The notes under the pieces: generated by a model
What the model was told of the DNA's origin: nothing
The model's input: only the letters and a program-made list of their open reading frames with translations
Databases searched by the model: none
Origin: CAYPEK01 sp964409645
Lineage (GTDB): Bacteria > UBP15 > UBA6099
Reading direction: 5' to 3'
Length of the DNA: 63,547 nt
Assembly (NCBI GenBank): GCA_964409645.1
Contig: CAYPEK010000009.1
Coordinates: 1-63,547 of the forward strand
Translations under genes and position numbers: made by a program
Shown here: positions 25,294 to 33,606 of the stretch, piece after piece
Layout: every line of letters starts with the position of its first letter
Numbering within the stretch: the first letter of the stretch is position 1

Positions 25294-25638
25294 TTGATAA
25301 TGGCAGACGCCCCAAGCGACTATGCGGCACTATTCAGGAGCATCAGAAACACTGAAAATCTGAAACTGGAGATTCACCAGCTTCGCACGCAAATGAAAAC
25401 AGCTCAGCAAAGAATCACCACTTTAGAGTCGCAGGTACAATCGTACGAACAAGCTATTCAGGAACGCGATGCAAAAATTGAGGAGATTTCAGCTCAAGTA
25501 GGCGACAAAGGAAAAGGCCTTGTAAGCATATTGAAACAAAAGGACGAGACAATAGCAAGGTTGCAGCAGTCGTTGCAGAATAAACACAGAGAACTCGAGG
25601 AGGTCAAGGCAAAAAGCGGACTGTTCAAAAAGAAATAA
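25294..25638 (+). CDS. Small coiled-coil protein
   Basis: 114 residues, not a recognised family. After about 20 residues it is a continuous heptad-patterned helix (LKLEIHQLRTQMKTAQQRI ... LQQSLQNKHRELEEVKAKSG) and ends in basic residues. There is no signal or transmembrane segment. It begins 8 bases after pilT with AGGAGG upstream, so it is very probably co-translated with it. A cytoplasmic partner or regulator of the PilT motor is a reasonable guess from context only. Confidence 0.7.
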   Translation: MIMADAPSDYAALFRSIRNTENLKLEIHQLRTQMKTAQQRITTLESQVQSYEQAIQERDAKIEEISAQVGDKGKGLVSILKQKDETIARLQQSLQNKHRELEEVKAKSGLFKKK

Positions 25639-25701
25639 CTCCGTTGCGCCCCCTACGCATCGGATAAGTATTTAATAAAACCCCGCAAAGGATGGTACGC
25701 T

Positions 25702-26844
25702 ATGAATTTCAATCTTACTGATGAGCAATTAATGATCAGAGACATGGCGCGAAATTTCGCGCAAAAAGAAGTCGCCCCCAAGGCCGAAGAGATAGACAAG
25801 AACCACAGATTCCCTGAAGAACTAGTTAAAAAAATGGCGGAATTGAATCTGCTCGGCGTGATGGTTGACCCGGAATGGGGCGGCGCCGGTATGGATACAG
25901 TAAGTTACGTGTTGGCAATGGAAGAAATTTCCGCGGCATGCGCTTCAACGGGCGTAATAATGTCGGTAAATAATTCCCTCGTCTGCGATCCGGTGGAAAA
26001 AAACTCGACTCCTGAACAAAAAGAAAAATTCCTTAAGCCGCTCGCGAGCGGAAAAACACTGGGATGCTTCGGCCTCACTGAACCCAACGCCGGTACGGAC
26101 GCCGCCGCACAACGCACAAACGCTGTGTTGGACGGGAATGAATGGGTAATTAACGGAACAAAGAATTTCATAACAAACGGAAACGAAGCCGGCATTGCGG
26201 TCGTCTTTGCCGTAACCGATAAATCAGCCGGGCATCGAGGCATAAGCGCTTTCGTCGTTGAAAAAGGAACTCCCGGTTTCTCCGTCGGAAAACTTGAAGA
26301 TAAACTCGGAATATGCGGTTCTTCGACAGCGGAACTTGTATTCGAAGATTGCCGGATTCCCAAGGAAAATATTTTAGCCAAACCGGGCGACGGCTTCAGA
26401 ATCGCCATGCAGACTCTGGACGGAGGGCGAATCGGCATCGCATCGCAGGCGCTTGGGATAGGCCGCGCGGCTTTGGAAGCTTCAAAGAAGCACGCAAAGG
26501 AAAGAGTACAGTTCGGCAAACCCATTGCTGAATTGCAGGCGATACAATGGATGATAGCGGATATGGCGCTGAAGCTCGATTCGGCTCGCTTATTAACGTT
26601 GAGAGCCGCTTTTGAGAAAGATCAAAAAGTCAGATTCTCGAGATCATCCGCGATGGCAAAACTCGCAGCCGCCGAAGCCGCAATGTGGATAACAACTAAA
26701 GCGATTCAGGTTCACGGTGGATATGGTTATACGAAAGAATATCCGGTTGAGCGTCACTTCCGAGACGCCAAAATAACTGAAATATATGAAGGGACGAACG
26801 AGGTTCAGCGTCTTGTGATATCCTCCTCGGAGTTGAAAGGCTGA
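25702..26844 (+). CDS. Acyl-CoA dehydrogenase
   Basis: 380 residues, normal length, short/medium-chain type. It is an FAD enzyme that introduces the alpha-beta double bond of acyl-CoA and passes electrons to ETF. Visible are FGLTEPNAGTDAAAQRT (flavin and substrate contact), FITNGNEAG, DGGRIGIASQALGIG, QVHGGYGYTKEYPVERHFRD and the catalytic Glu in IYEGTNEVQ. AAAGGATG lies upstream. ETF genes are not in the window. A second, less similar dehydrogenase lies at 55908-57062. A terminator follows. Confidence 0.95.
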   Translation: MNFNLTDEQLMIRDMARNFAQKEVAPKAEEIDKNHRFPEELVKKMAELNLLGVMVDPEWGGAGMDTVSYVLAMEEISAACASTGVIMSVNNSLVCDPVEKNSTPEQKEKFLKPLASGKTLGCFGLTEPNAGTDAAAQRTNAVLDGNEWVINGTKNFITNGNEAGIAVVFAVTDKSAGHRGISAFVVEKGTPGFSVGKLEDKLGICGSSTAELVFEDCRIPKENILAKPGDGFRIAMQTLDGGRIGIASQALGIGRAALEASKKHAKERVQFGKPIAELQAIQWMIADMALKLDSARLLTLRAAFEKDQKVRFSRSSAMAKLAAAEAAMWITTKAIQVHGGYGYTKEYPVERHFRDAKITEIYEGTNEVQRLVISSSELKG

Positions 26845-26892
26845 TATAAGTCTGATTAACTCTAAATTTATTGATTGCTAACAACGGTTATC

Positions 26893-26932
26893 CCCGGATT
26901 CCCCGATAAGGAATCCGGGTTTAATATTTTTC
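26893..26932 (+). terminator. Rho-independent terminator
   Basis: CCCGGATTCC and GGAATCCGGG form a perfect 10-bp stem with a 7-base loop, followed by a U-rich tail. It closes the acyl-CoA dehydrogenase unit. Confidence 0.93.
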
Positions 26933-27000
26933 GTTTTTGTTATATTATGCCGACAAAGGGTATATAGATATTTAATGTAATTTAGTTTGTGGCAAGTAAT

Positions 27001-28131
27001 ATGAAAACGATAAGAAAAATAGCCATCCCCTTCTCTACCATAATGCTGATTTATTTGCTTTTTCCCAGTGTTATCGAGGCTTCCCGATCGCACGGTTTGA
27101 CGCTCCAATTGCACCTTTTCGCCTTATCTCTTTTTATAGCAATAATTTTTACTCCCATAACGGAAGTTATTGCAAAAAAAATCGGCGCAATGGATATCCC
27201 GGACCATAGAAAAACACATAAGAAACCGACCCCTCTATTTGGAGGCCTCGCCGTATTTGTCGCTTTCTTCGCGGCTCATTTAATTCAACTGAAATTTGAC
27301 CGGGAAATGATCGGCGTTTTCTTGGGCGGCAGCCTGATTTTGATAGTAGGATTGATAGACGATAAAACAGGCGGAATTCCGGCATGGTTCAGGTTAATCG
27401 TGCAACTAGCCGCGTCCGCTATTGTTATATGCTCCGGGGTCGTACTTGATTTCTATCCATATACTTTATGGGGCAAAACCTTAAGTATAATTATCTCTGT
27501 TATTTGGCTTGTGGGGATTACAAACGCACTGAATTTCCTTGATGGCATGGACGGGCTGGCATCAGGACTTTCAGCCGTTGCATCAGGGATTTTTTTCATC
27601 GTCGCATACAGATTAAACTCCCCTTATTTGGGATATCTCGCAATTACATTATGCGGCGCCTCTCTCGGCTTTTTACTGTTTAATTTTAAGCCGGCCGACA
27701 TCTTTCTCGGTGATGCAGGAGCCACATTTCTCGGCTTTACTTTAGCGTGTTTCGGCATTATGGGAGATTGGTCTCAGGGCAATCCTTTCGTCTCATTCAG
27801 CGTTCCGGTATTGATCCTCAGCATTCCGATTTTCGACATGATACACACTACAATCGAAAGAATCATGACAGGGAAAGTCAAAAATTTGCGGGACTGGATA
27901 GTTTTCACGGGAAGAGACCATTTTCATCACAGATTGTCGGATCACGGTTTCAAAGATACCGAGGTTGTCCTTTTTGTCTATTTCATTAACTTGACGATAG
28001 GATTTACTGCCGTTGTAATCTCCGGTTGTTCCATTCAGAACATGTCACTATTGCTTTCTCAGGCGTTTTGTTTGTTTATAATTATTACGATTCTCATGTC
28101 GTTTGCCGCAAAAAAGAACGAACAGAAATAG
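27001..28131 (+). CDS. Undecaprenyl-phosphate N-acetylhexosamine 1-phosphate transferase (WecA/TagO/MraY superfamily)
   Basis: 376 residues from ATG 27001; a GTG four codons upstream is possible and neither has a clear ribosome site. About 10-11 transmembrane helices. Motifs: PDHRKTHKKPTPLFGG, the Asp-rich VGLIDDKTGG, NFLDGMDGLASG, FLGDAGATFLGF, and the cytoplasmic HFHHRLSDHG loop. These enzymes start lipid-linked glycan assembly by moving a sugar-1-phosphate from UDP-sugar to undecaprenyl phosphate. It could feed the ligase at 15193, the WbqC/GT2 cluster or the flippase at 46883. No glycan operon surrounds it directly. Confidence 0.9.
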   Translation: MKTIRKIAIPFSTIMLIYLLFPSVIEASRSHGLTLQLHLFALSLFIAIIFTPITEVIAKKIGAMDIPDHRKTHKKPTPLFGGLAVFVAFFAAHLIQLKFDREMIGVFLGGSLILIVGLIDDKTGGIPAWFRLIVQLAASAIVICSGVVLDFYPYTLWGKTLSIIISVIWLVGITNALNFLDGMDGLASGLSAVASGIFFIVAYRLNSPYLGYLAITLCGASLGFLLFNFKPADIFLGDAGATFLGFTLACFGIMGDWSQGNPFVSFSVPVLILSIPIFDMIHTTIERIMTGKVKNLRDWIVFTGRDHFHHRLSDHGFKDTEVVLFVYFINLTIGFTAVVISGCSIQNMSLLLSQAFCLFIIITILMSFAAKKNEQK

Positions 28132-28185
28132 ATTTATTTCACAATCCGTTTTAAACCATTCGCCGCAAGATGTTATTTTAACAGC

Positions 28186-28213
28186 TTGACACTTCATATA
28201 ATACAGTTACAAT
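28186..28213 (+). promoter_or_regulatory. Sigma-70 promoter of the propeller-flagellin gene
   Basis: TTGACA at 28186-28191, a 16-base spacer and TACAAT at 28208-28213. No sigma-28 consensus, usual for flagellin genes, is present. The -10 lies inside the inverted repeat at 28206-28224. Confidence 0.6.
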
Positions 28214-28224
28214 ATAGTTGTAAC
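28206..28224 (+). promoter_or_regulatory. Candidate operator overlapping the -10
   Basis: GTTACAA-TATAG-TTGTAAC is a perfect 7-bp inverted repeat with a 5-base centre covering the -10 box, which is the position of a repressor site. The binding protein is unknown. Confidence 0.45.
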
Positions 28225-28231
28225 GCTGAAT

Positions 28232-28256
28232 ACTTTCGACACAGCCGATCGAAAGT
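28232..28256 (+). repeat. 5'-leader hairpin of the propeller-flagellin mRNA
   Basis: ACTTTCGA and TCGAAAGT are perfect 8-bp arms around a 9-base loop, about 140 bases before the ATG. It would form near the 5' end of the transcript and may stabilise it. Confidence 0.45.
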
Positions 28257-28395
28257 GTTGTTACGAAAAATATCCAAATCTAAAACTTTATCTTTATATT
28301 TTTGGCGTTTTATTTCGCTGAAATGCATTTTTTATAGTTTTGCGGCAGTTAACGGGAGTTAGGAATTAATTAAAAAAGCAAGAGAGGTATGCGTC

Positions 28396-30165
28396 ATGTT
28401 AGGCATATCAATAAACATCGGCCAATTACTTGGCAACATACAAAATAACGATACCAGCATTAATCAGGCGATCGAAAGGTTATCGACCGGATTAAATATT
28501 AACTCAATCGCCGACGATCCCTCGGGTGTCGCTATTTCGAATAAAGAACGAGCGCGCTACAGCAGCATAGAAGCCGCGGATAATAACATTCAAGAAGCTA
28601 TTGTATTATTACAATCGAAAGATCAGGCTCTCCAAAAGACCTTGGAAATAGTTACGAAAATGAGAGAGATCGCAGAACGCGTTAGCTCTGATTCCACATT
28701 ACCACAATCAACAATAGATGACGCTCAGAACAGAATCTGGGATTACCTGAAGGATATACGCAAAATTCAAACCGAGCTGGAACTGAGCAACTCCAAGCTT
28801 TTAGACAAGCAAGTGATTACATTTCAGTCAAACAGATCCGGCACGTGGGACCTGTACAACATCGATATGGACACAAATACCCTTTCGACGTTGGTTCAAG
28901 CCGCAGGAACAGATGCAACACCGGCATGGTCTCCGGACGGGTCCAAAGTCGCTTTTCTCGCTTCAAGAGACGGAAATAACGAGATATACATTTTGGACAT
29001 GGATACTTTAACCCAGAAAAACATCACAAATAATATATTCAGCGACGGAGTAAACGGAGTAACTTGGTCTCCTGACGGTACGCAAATAGCTTTTGTCACG
29101 ACGCGAACAGGAAATAATGAGATTTATGTAATGAATGCCGACGGCACAGGATTAACTAATATTTCAAACAATGCCGCATCAGATACGGCCATGACTTGGT
29201 CTCCGGACGGTACAAAAATTGCCTTCGTTTCCAACAGAACGGGAAACAATGAGATTTATGTTGTTAATGCCGACGGCACGGGACTAACTAATGTTTCAAA
29301 CGACGCTTCATCAGATACAGATCCGGTTTGGTCGCCCGACGGCTCCAAAATTGCATTTTATTCGGGACGTTCAGGCGGAGGCGATCTGTATTCTATAAAC
29401 TCGGACGGCACGAATCTCACACAAATTACAAGCAATGCCGCGATGGAAAATTATGCGTTATGGTCTTTGCAAGGCGACGAAATTATATTTTCGAGAGTCA
29501 TCGCCGGAAGATGGCAGCTATTCAAAGCGAATTCGGACGGTTCCGGTGAAGTTCAACTCACCAACACAGCGGCAGGACACAACTATATGGCTCAATGGTC
29601 CGCAGATTACGAAAGCCTGATTTTCATTACCAGCAGAACGGGCAATTGGGAAGTTTACTCAATGAATGCGGATGGATCGAGTCAGAAGAATCTTACCTCC
29701 AACGCTGCTTACGATACAACGGCGGATGAACCTTACGCATGGTATTCGATTCTCAACAAATTGAGTGTTCAGATTGGCCCCGACAGCGGCGACACAACGA
29801 GCATCATTCTGCGGCCCGCTATGCCGATTAATCTCGGCATAGAAGGTTTGAACGTCACTGACACTTCATTTGCTTCAATTACGCTGGATAGAATTGATGG
29901 CGCTATAGAGAAGATAAATTCATACAGAGCCGAAATAGCAACGATGACTGCCGGCCTGCACAGATTTTCAGAGGCCAACTCATCCGAGTTAAGCGGATTG
30001 GACAAAACAATATCCACAATTGAAAATACTGACGACGCGCTGGAACAGGCGAACATTACGAAAGCAACTATCACACAATTTTTCTCGATTTCAAGTGTGG
30101 TTCATTCGAACCTGACAACACAGAAGGCTTCAGAATATCTTATCGATTATATCAATGACGATTAG
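28396..30165 (+). CDS. Flagellin with a TolB/PD40 beta-propeller as its variable domain
   Basis: 589 residues. Residues 1-139 are flagellin D0/D1: INQAIERLSTGLNINSIADD, DPSGVAISNKERARY, then a coiled segment ending SNSKLLDKQ. Residues about 140-451 are seven consecutive TolB-like units of about 44 residues with the pattern IAFVSxRTGNNEIYVMNADG ... WSPDG. Residues about 455-589 return to flagellin: LSVQIGPDSGDTTSI, ITLDRIDGAIEKINSYRAEI, then IENTDDALEQANITKATITQ. Both D0 helices are present, so it should export through a flagellar type III apparatus and polymerise, displaying the propeller outside. AGAGAGG precedes the ATG. No other flagellar genes are in the window. Confidence 0.88.
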   Translation: MLGISINIGQLLGNIQNNDTSINQAIERLSTGLNINSIADDPSGVAISNKERARYSSIEAADNNIQEAIVLLQSKDQALQKTLEIVTKMREIAERVSSDSTLPQSTIDDAQNRIWDYLKDIRKIQTELELSNSKLLDKQVITFQSNRSGTWDLYNIDMDTNTLSTLVQAAGTDATPAWSPDGSKVAFLASRDGNNEIYILDMDTLTQKNITNNIFSDGVNGVTWSPDGTQIAFVTTRTGNNEIYVMNADGTGLTNISNNAASDTAMTWSPDGTKIAFVSNRTGNNEIYVVNADGTGLTNVSNDASSDTDPVWSPDGSKIAFYSGRSGGGDLYSINSDGTNLTQITSNAAMENYALWSLQGDEIIFSRVIAGRWQLFKANSDGSGEVQLTNTAAGHNYMAQWSADYESLIFITSRTGNWEVYSMNADGSSQKNLTSNAAYDTTADEPYAWYSILNKLSVQIGPDSGDTTSIILRPAMPINLGIEGLNVTDTSFASITLDRIDGAIEKINSYRAEIATMTAGLHRFSEANSSELSGLDKTISTIENTDDALEQANITKATITQFFSISSVVHSNLTTQKASEYLIDYINDD

Positions 30166-30192
30166 ACCGGTAAAAAGCTGAAAGCAAGCTGA

Positions 30193-31113
30193 TTAAGCAG
30201 TTAATCCCTGCCTTTTCAACGACTCCAAGTAATTATCTATGTTGTCTTTGGTTAGTTTCTGAATTCCCGTATCTATTATTCTGTTTCCCGGAACACTCAA
30301 CAAAACAGAATCAAGACCCCTGTTTGCAATTTCATATAAATAACTTATAACGCGGAATCCCATTGTATAAGGCCTCTGTGCGATCGTCATGCTTATCACA
30401 CCCTGCCTTGTGTATTTAATCAACTCCGAATCGGCATCGACCGAAACAATATGAATCTTTCCGGCCTTCCCTGCTTTGAGAACAGCTTCCGCATTAAATT
30501 TGGCGCTCGTTCCGGAAGTGCAGAATATCCCTTTCAGGTCAGGAATCTGTTTTACGGTTTGCTGCGCTTCCGCAACCATGCGGTCGTGATTCTCCTCACC
30601 GCAGACTGTTTTAACCAGTTCGATCTTCTGGTACCGCGCCATAACCTCCTTAAACCCCGCCATCCGTGCAATACAGCTATACACACCAAGCGACGGGGTA
30701 TCTATAACCATCTTGCCTTCAAAATTCATGGCTTTGGCAAGGTGAAAACCGCACATCTGGCCCGCTATGTTATTATTCGTGCCGACAAAAAATGCGCGGC
30801 CCGATTCCGGGGCGTCCGTATCGAACGTGATAACCGGAATTCCGGTATCGACGAGCTTTCTAATGGCTCCAATGGCTTTAGAGTAATTCAGCATTGCAAC
30901 GGCAACCGCGGCGGAATCCCGTTCCGCAATAAGCCGGTCAATGACACCTAATTGCCAAAGAGTTATTTCTTTTTCAGTTGTGGCGGTTTCAGGAGTCGTC
31001 AGATACTCAAGGTCACATCTGAAATTCTCAAGCGCGGCCTTTGCTCCGTTCTCCACGTCCCTCCAATACGGATCGAAAGACCCATTCAACAAGGCTAATA
31101 TCGTTACTTTCAT
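30193..31113 (-). CDS. Sugar-binding-type periplasmic-binding-fold protein without signal peptide
   Basis: 306 residues. The fold is the type I periplasmic binding protein family that includes ribose/galactose-binding proteins (FDPYWRDVENGAKAALENF opening, IPVITFDTDAPESGRAFFVGTNN, SVDADSELIKYTRQGVISMTIAQRPYTMG). It starts directly with the first core beta-strand (MKVTILALLNGSFDPYW), with no signal peptide, no lipobox and no helix-turn-helix. It is therefore neither a normal transporter subunit nor a LacI regulator. It may be a cytoplasmic ligand sensor. No ABC transporter genes are adjacent. It has its own promoter and converges with the flagellin gene. Confidence 0.8.
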   Translation of the reverse strand: MKVTILALLNGSFDPYWRDVENGAKAALENFRCDLEYLTTPETATTEKEITLWQLGVIDRLIAERDSAAVAVAMLNYSKAIGAIRKLVDTGIPVITFDTDAPESGRAFFVGTNNNIAGQMCGFHLAKAMNFEGKMVIDTPSLGVYSCIARMAGFKEVMARYQKIELVKTVCGEENHDRMVAEAQQTVKQIPDLKGIFCTSGTSAKFNAEAVLKAGKAGKIHIVSVDADSELIKYTRQGVISMTIAQRPYTMGFRVISYLYEIANRGLDSVLLSVPGNRIIDTGIQKLTKDNIDNYLESLKRQGLTA

Positions 31114-31159
31114 TCCCTCATCCCCGTTTTAGATTTCTTCCGATCACTTCCCCATATAT

Positions 31160-31188
31160 ATTATATTGACATATCCGATAAATTTGAA
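31160..31188 (-). promoter_or_regulatory. Sigma-70 promoter of the binding-fold protein gene
   Basis: Minus strand: TTCAAA (31183-31188), a 17-base spacer and a perfect TATAAT (31160-31165), about 47 bases before the ATG, which has GAGG upstream. Confidence 0.55.
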
Positions 31189-31212
31189 CAATCATTCTTT
31201 TAACTAAACGGT

Positions 31213-31587
31213 TCATCCAACATCTTGAGCGTTGGGAACCGCACCCCGGTTGCTCCACAATTCAAGCATATTAATTAAAGGTATCATCGTGTCTATGAAG
31301 TGCTTATAGCTCGAAGGTTCCACCGAACAATTACGAAGAATATCCAACAACGAATCCATCTCCACCGCTTCTTCGAGCTCGCCGGTTCTGCCAAGAACGG
31401 ACAAATTGTGAATCAGACTTTTATTCAACGCCGACATTTCTTTGGCCGTCCCGAATATTCTGTCTTGCAGGTCGGATACCGCTTCGCGCGGCGAATGCAG
31501 ATTGAGGCTTTCCAGTTCATCAAGCATATTGAACGCAAGAACCTGAAGTTCGCCGCTCAGATAGCTGATTCTTTCCTCGGGCGTCAC
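31213..31587 (-). CDS. Small helical protein coupled to a GDT1-family gene
   Basis: 124 residues from a GTG at 31587. The open frame extends upstream, but this start is chosen because GTGA overlaps the stop of the preceding gene and a GGGGAGGGGG site precedes it. The protein is alpha-helical throughout (LSGELQVLAFNMLDELESLN; KEMSALNKSLIHNLSVLG; IDTMIPLINMLELWSN), with no transmembrane segment, signal peptide or known motif. Family not recognised. The 4-base overlap suggests stoichiometric expression with the membrane protein. Confidence 0.6.
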   Translation of the reverse strand: MTPEERISYLSGELQVLAFNMLDELESLNLHSPREAVSDLQDRIFGTAKEMSALNKSLIHNLSVLGRTGELEEAVEMDSLLDILRNCSVEPSSYKHFIDTMIPLINMLELWSNRGAVPNAQDVG

Positions 31588-31871
31588 GCTCCCCCTCCCC
31601 GAAAAACACCCACCAGCAGCCATATCCCGATTATCACAAACAGTCCGCCCGCAGCCCCTTTCAGAATATGGGCCGGAATAAATTTCTCCGCTGTCTGACC
31701 AAGCAATACCGCAATCAGGCTCGATAATGTCAGCGCGAACGCCGATGCGGCGAAAACTATCCACGGGCTCTTCGCCTGTGTGCTGAAGGTAAAAGTCGCA
31801 AGTTGCGTTTTATCTCCAAGCTCGGCAAGAAAAATAGAACCGAATGTTATGAAAAATATTTTCCAATCCAT
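31584..31871 (-). CDS. GDT1/TMEM165 (UPF0016) half-size cation transporter
   Basis: 95 residues from ATG 31871; an upstream in-frame ATG at 31895 is possible. It has one E-x-G-D-K-T motif (FLAELGDKTQLATFTF), three predicted transmembrane helices and a Gly-rich C-terminal helix. The family moves Mn2+ or Ca2+ with protons. Full proteins have two such halves, and half-size proteins usually occur as tandem pairs. Only one half is seen here, so it would have to homodimerise or pair with one encoded elsewhere. A small helical protein is translationally coupled downstream. Confidence 0.85.
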   Translation of the reverse strand: MDWKIFFITFGSIFLAELGDKTQLATFTFSTQAKSPWIVFAASAFALTLSSLIAVLLGQTAEKFIPAHILKGAAGGLFVIIGIWLLVGVFRGGGA

Positions 31872-31964
31872 AACAGCCTCCCATTTATGTGCCATTTTTA
31901 TAACTTAACATTCGCACGAAATCAAATTAGTAATCGGCGTAAAACAAGTTATAATATCTCCGGC

Positions 31965-32918
31965 ATGGATATGGCGAGCGGCAACAACATCGAACGACGG
32001 TACCGGGCCTTCAGCGACTATCTAAAAGAAAGATACGGCTGCAAAGTCTATAAAGTTTCATTAGACGCAGGTTTTACATGCCCTAACCGCGACGGCAGAT
32101 TAGGCACAGGAGGCTGCGCATACTGCAACAATCAGGGGTTCAGCCCCAATACTAGAGTGCCGAGAATCCCGATCAGAGATCAGCTTATCAAGGGCATGGA
32201 TTACATGCGCATACGATATAAAGCTCAAAAGTTCATCGCCTACTTTCAGGCTTACACGAACACTTATGCCGGCGTGGATGTCCTGAAACCACTGTACGAT
32301 GAAGCAGTGTCACACGATGATGTCGTGGGCCTTTCCGTCGGGACACGTCCCGATTGCATCGAAGATGAAGTAATAGAACTTCTCTCCGAAATTGCATATA
32401 ACAAAGAAGTCTGGATCGAATTGGGCCTGCAATCGGCTCACGACGTTACTCTTACACGAATTAACAGGCGTCATGATGTTCACTCATTCATCGATGCCGT
32501 CGAAAGAATCAAGAAACACAATAACCTGAAAATTTGCGCGCATATAATCTTGGGGTTGCCCGGCGAGTCCCACGATATGATGCTCGATTCCGCCGACTTG
32601 ATAACATCGCTTGGAGTTGACGGCATAAAAATACATCTCCTCCACGTACTTAAAGAGACACCTTTCGAAGAATTATATAAAAACGGCGAACTTAAAATAT
32701 TCGAATTCAATGACTACATTTCAACCGTATGCGATTATCTCGAAAGACTATCTCCCGAGATAGTGATACAAAGGCTGACGGCGGACGGGCCCGCGGACAT
32801 TCTTATCGCGCCGAAATGGGCGTTGGAGAAGAAAAGAACTATAGACAAGATTGAAAAAGAGTTGCTTAAAAGAGACTCGCGTCAAGGCAAAAAGGCCGGC
32901 TCGACTATATCGGCCTGA
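31965..32918 (+). CDS. Radical SAM protein, YhcC family (TIGR01212-like)
   Basis: 317 residues from ATG 31965. The long upstream open frame covers the divergent promoter region and is excluded. The iron-sulfur cluster motif is the family's spaced form: CPNRDG then GGCAYCNNQGFSP. Also visible are VGLSVGTRPDCIEDEV, LELGLQSAHD-type strands (here WIELGLQSAHDVTLTRINRRH) and HIILGLPGESHDMMLDS. The family is widespread but its reaction is unassigned. A TATAAT at 31950-31955 ends only 9 bases before the ATG, so a leaderless mRNA is possible. Confidence 0.9.
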   Translation: MDMASGNNIERRYRAFSDYLKERYGCKVYKVSLDAGFTCPNRDGRLGTGGCAYCNNQGFSPNTRVPRIPIRDQLIKGMDYMRIRYKAQKFIAYFQAYTNTYAGVDVLKPLYDEAVSHDDVVGLSVGTRPDCIEDEVIELLSEIAYNKEVWIELGLQSAHDVTLTRINRRHDVHSFIDAVERIKKHNNLKICAHIILGLPGESHDMMLDSADLITSLGVDGIKIHLLHVLKETPFEELYKNGELKIFEFNDYISTVCDYLERLSPEIVIQRLTADGPADILIAPKWALEKKRTIDKIEKELLKRDSRQGKKAGSTISA

Positions 32919-32946
32919 ACTCTCCCGACATTATTCAATCGGCATA

Positions 32947-33570
32947 CTATTTTCTTATTAATATCGTGAAATCAAAAAGGCCGTAATCGTGCAGCAACGC
33001 GACCGATCTTCCGAACTTTCTTATACACTTGTCGAAAATCGCACACGGTTCCGGATAGTACAGGTCTTCACGCATGCGTTCTTTGTCCGAATATGCAGTC
33101 AGTGCGTTGAAAGCCACTCCTTTTCTGCTTATAGACACCATCTCCTCAACCGTGCTTATAAGATAACTCTCCATCCATATATCGGACATTCCGAACCTCA
33201 AATTAAAAATCCCGCTCGCTACCGTGTAATCAGAAATCGCGAGTTCGCCCTTATCGTCGTAAAAAGCACAATCGTCTTTCTCTGAATATGACTTGCGGGC
33301 AACATCAACCATTTCCTCCGCGATGTCATATCCGCAATAGCTGAAATCATATCCTCCAGCCTTCAGATAATCGTACAAAGCGCCGTAACCGCATCCGAAA
33401 TGATTGATTCCAAAATACTCTTTTACCACAACTATCTTCAATAACTGGTCGAATCTTATTTTTTGCGCGGCTTCCGAATTCCAATCGACACCTTTCGGAC
33501 ATCGCCCATATTCAGTTATAGTGCGGTTAAAATATTCTTTTGCCGATTGAAAATATTCCGATTCGCTCAT
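32947..33570 (-). CDS. Class I SAM-dependent methyltransferase
   Basis: 207 residues. The SAM-binding glycine loop is FGCGYGALYDYL near residue 58, the acidic residue is in YCGYDIAEEMVDVAR, and a motif II-like strand VASGIFNLRFGM follows. The fold suggests small-molecule or sugar O/N-methylation. It is the third gene of a minus-strand group (WbqC-like, GT2, methyltransferase) with gaps of 22-36 bases, so a role in decorating a surface glycan is likely from context. The substrate is unknown. Confidence 0.8.
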   Translation of the reverse strand: MSESEYFQSAKEYFNRTITEYGRCPKGVDWNSEAAQKIRFDQLLKIVVVKEYFGINHFGCGYGALYDYLKAGGYDFSYCGYDIAEEMVDVARKSYSEKDDCAFYDDKGELAISDYTVASGIFNLRFGMSDIWMESYLISTVEEMVSISRKGVAFNALTAYSDKERMREDLYYPEPCAIFDKCIRKFGRSVALLHDYGLFDFTILIRK

Positions 33571-33606
33571 ATTTGTGGAACCTAGTTTTCACATAACACG
33601 TATCGA

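Noticed and set aside
28141..28395. Sigma-28 flagellar promoter before the flagellin gene
   Set aside because: I looked for TAAA-N15-GCCGATAA and near forms and did not find one; a sigma-70 promoter is present instead.
31588..31764. Longer start for the helical protein at 31213
   Set aside because: That part lies inside the GDT1-family gene in another frame; GTG at 31587 with a strong ribosome site and a GTGA overlap is far better.
31803..31964. N-terminal extension of the radical SAM protein
   Set aside because: It would cover the divergent promoter region and does not resemble the family; the match begins after ATG 31965.
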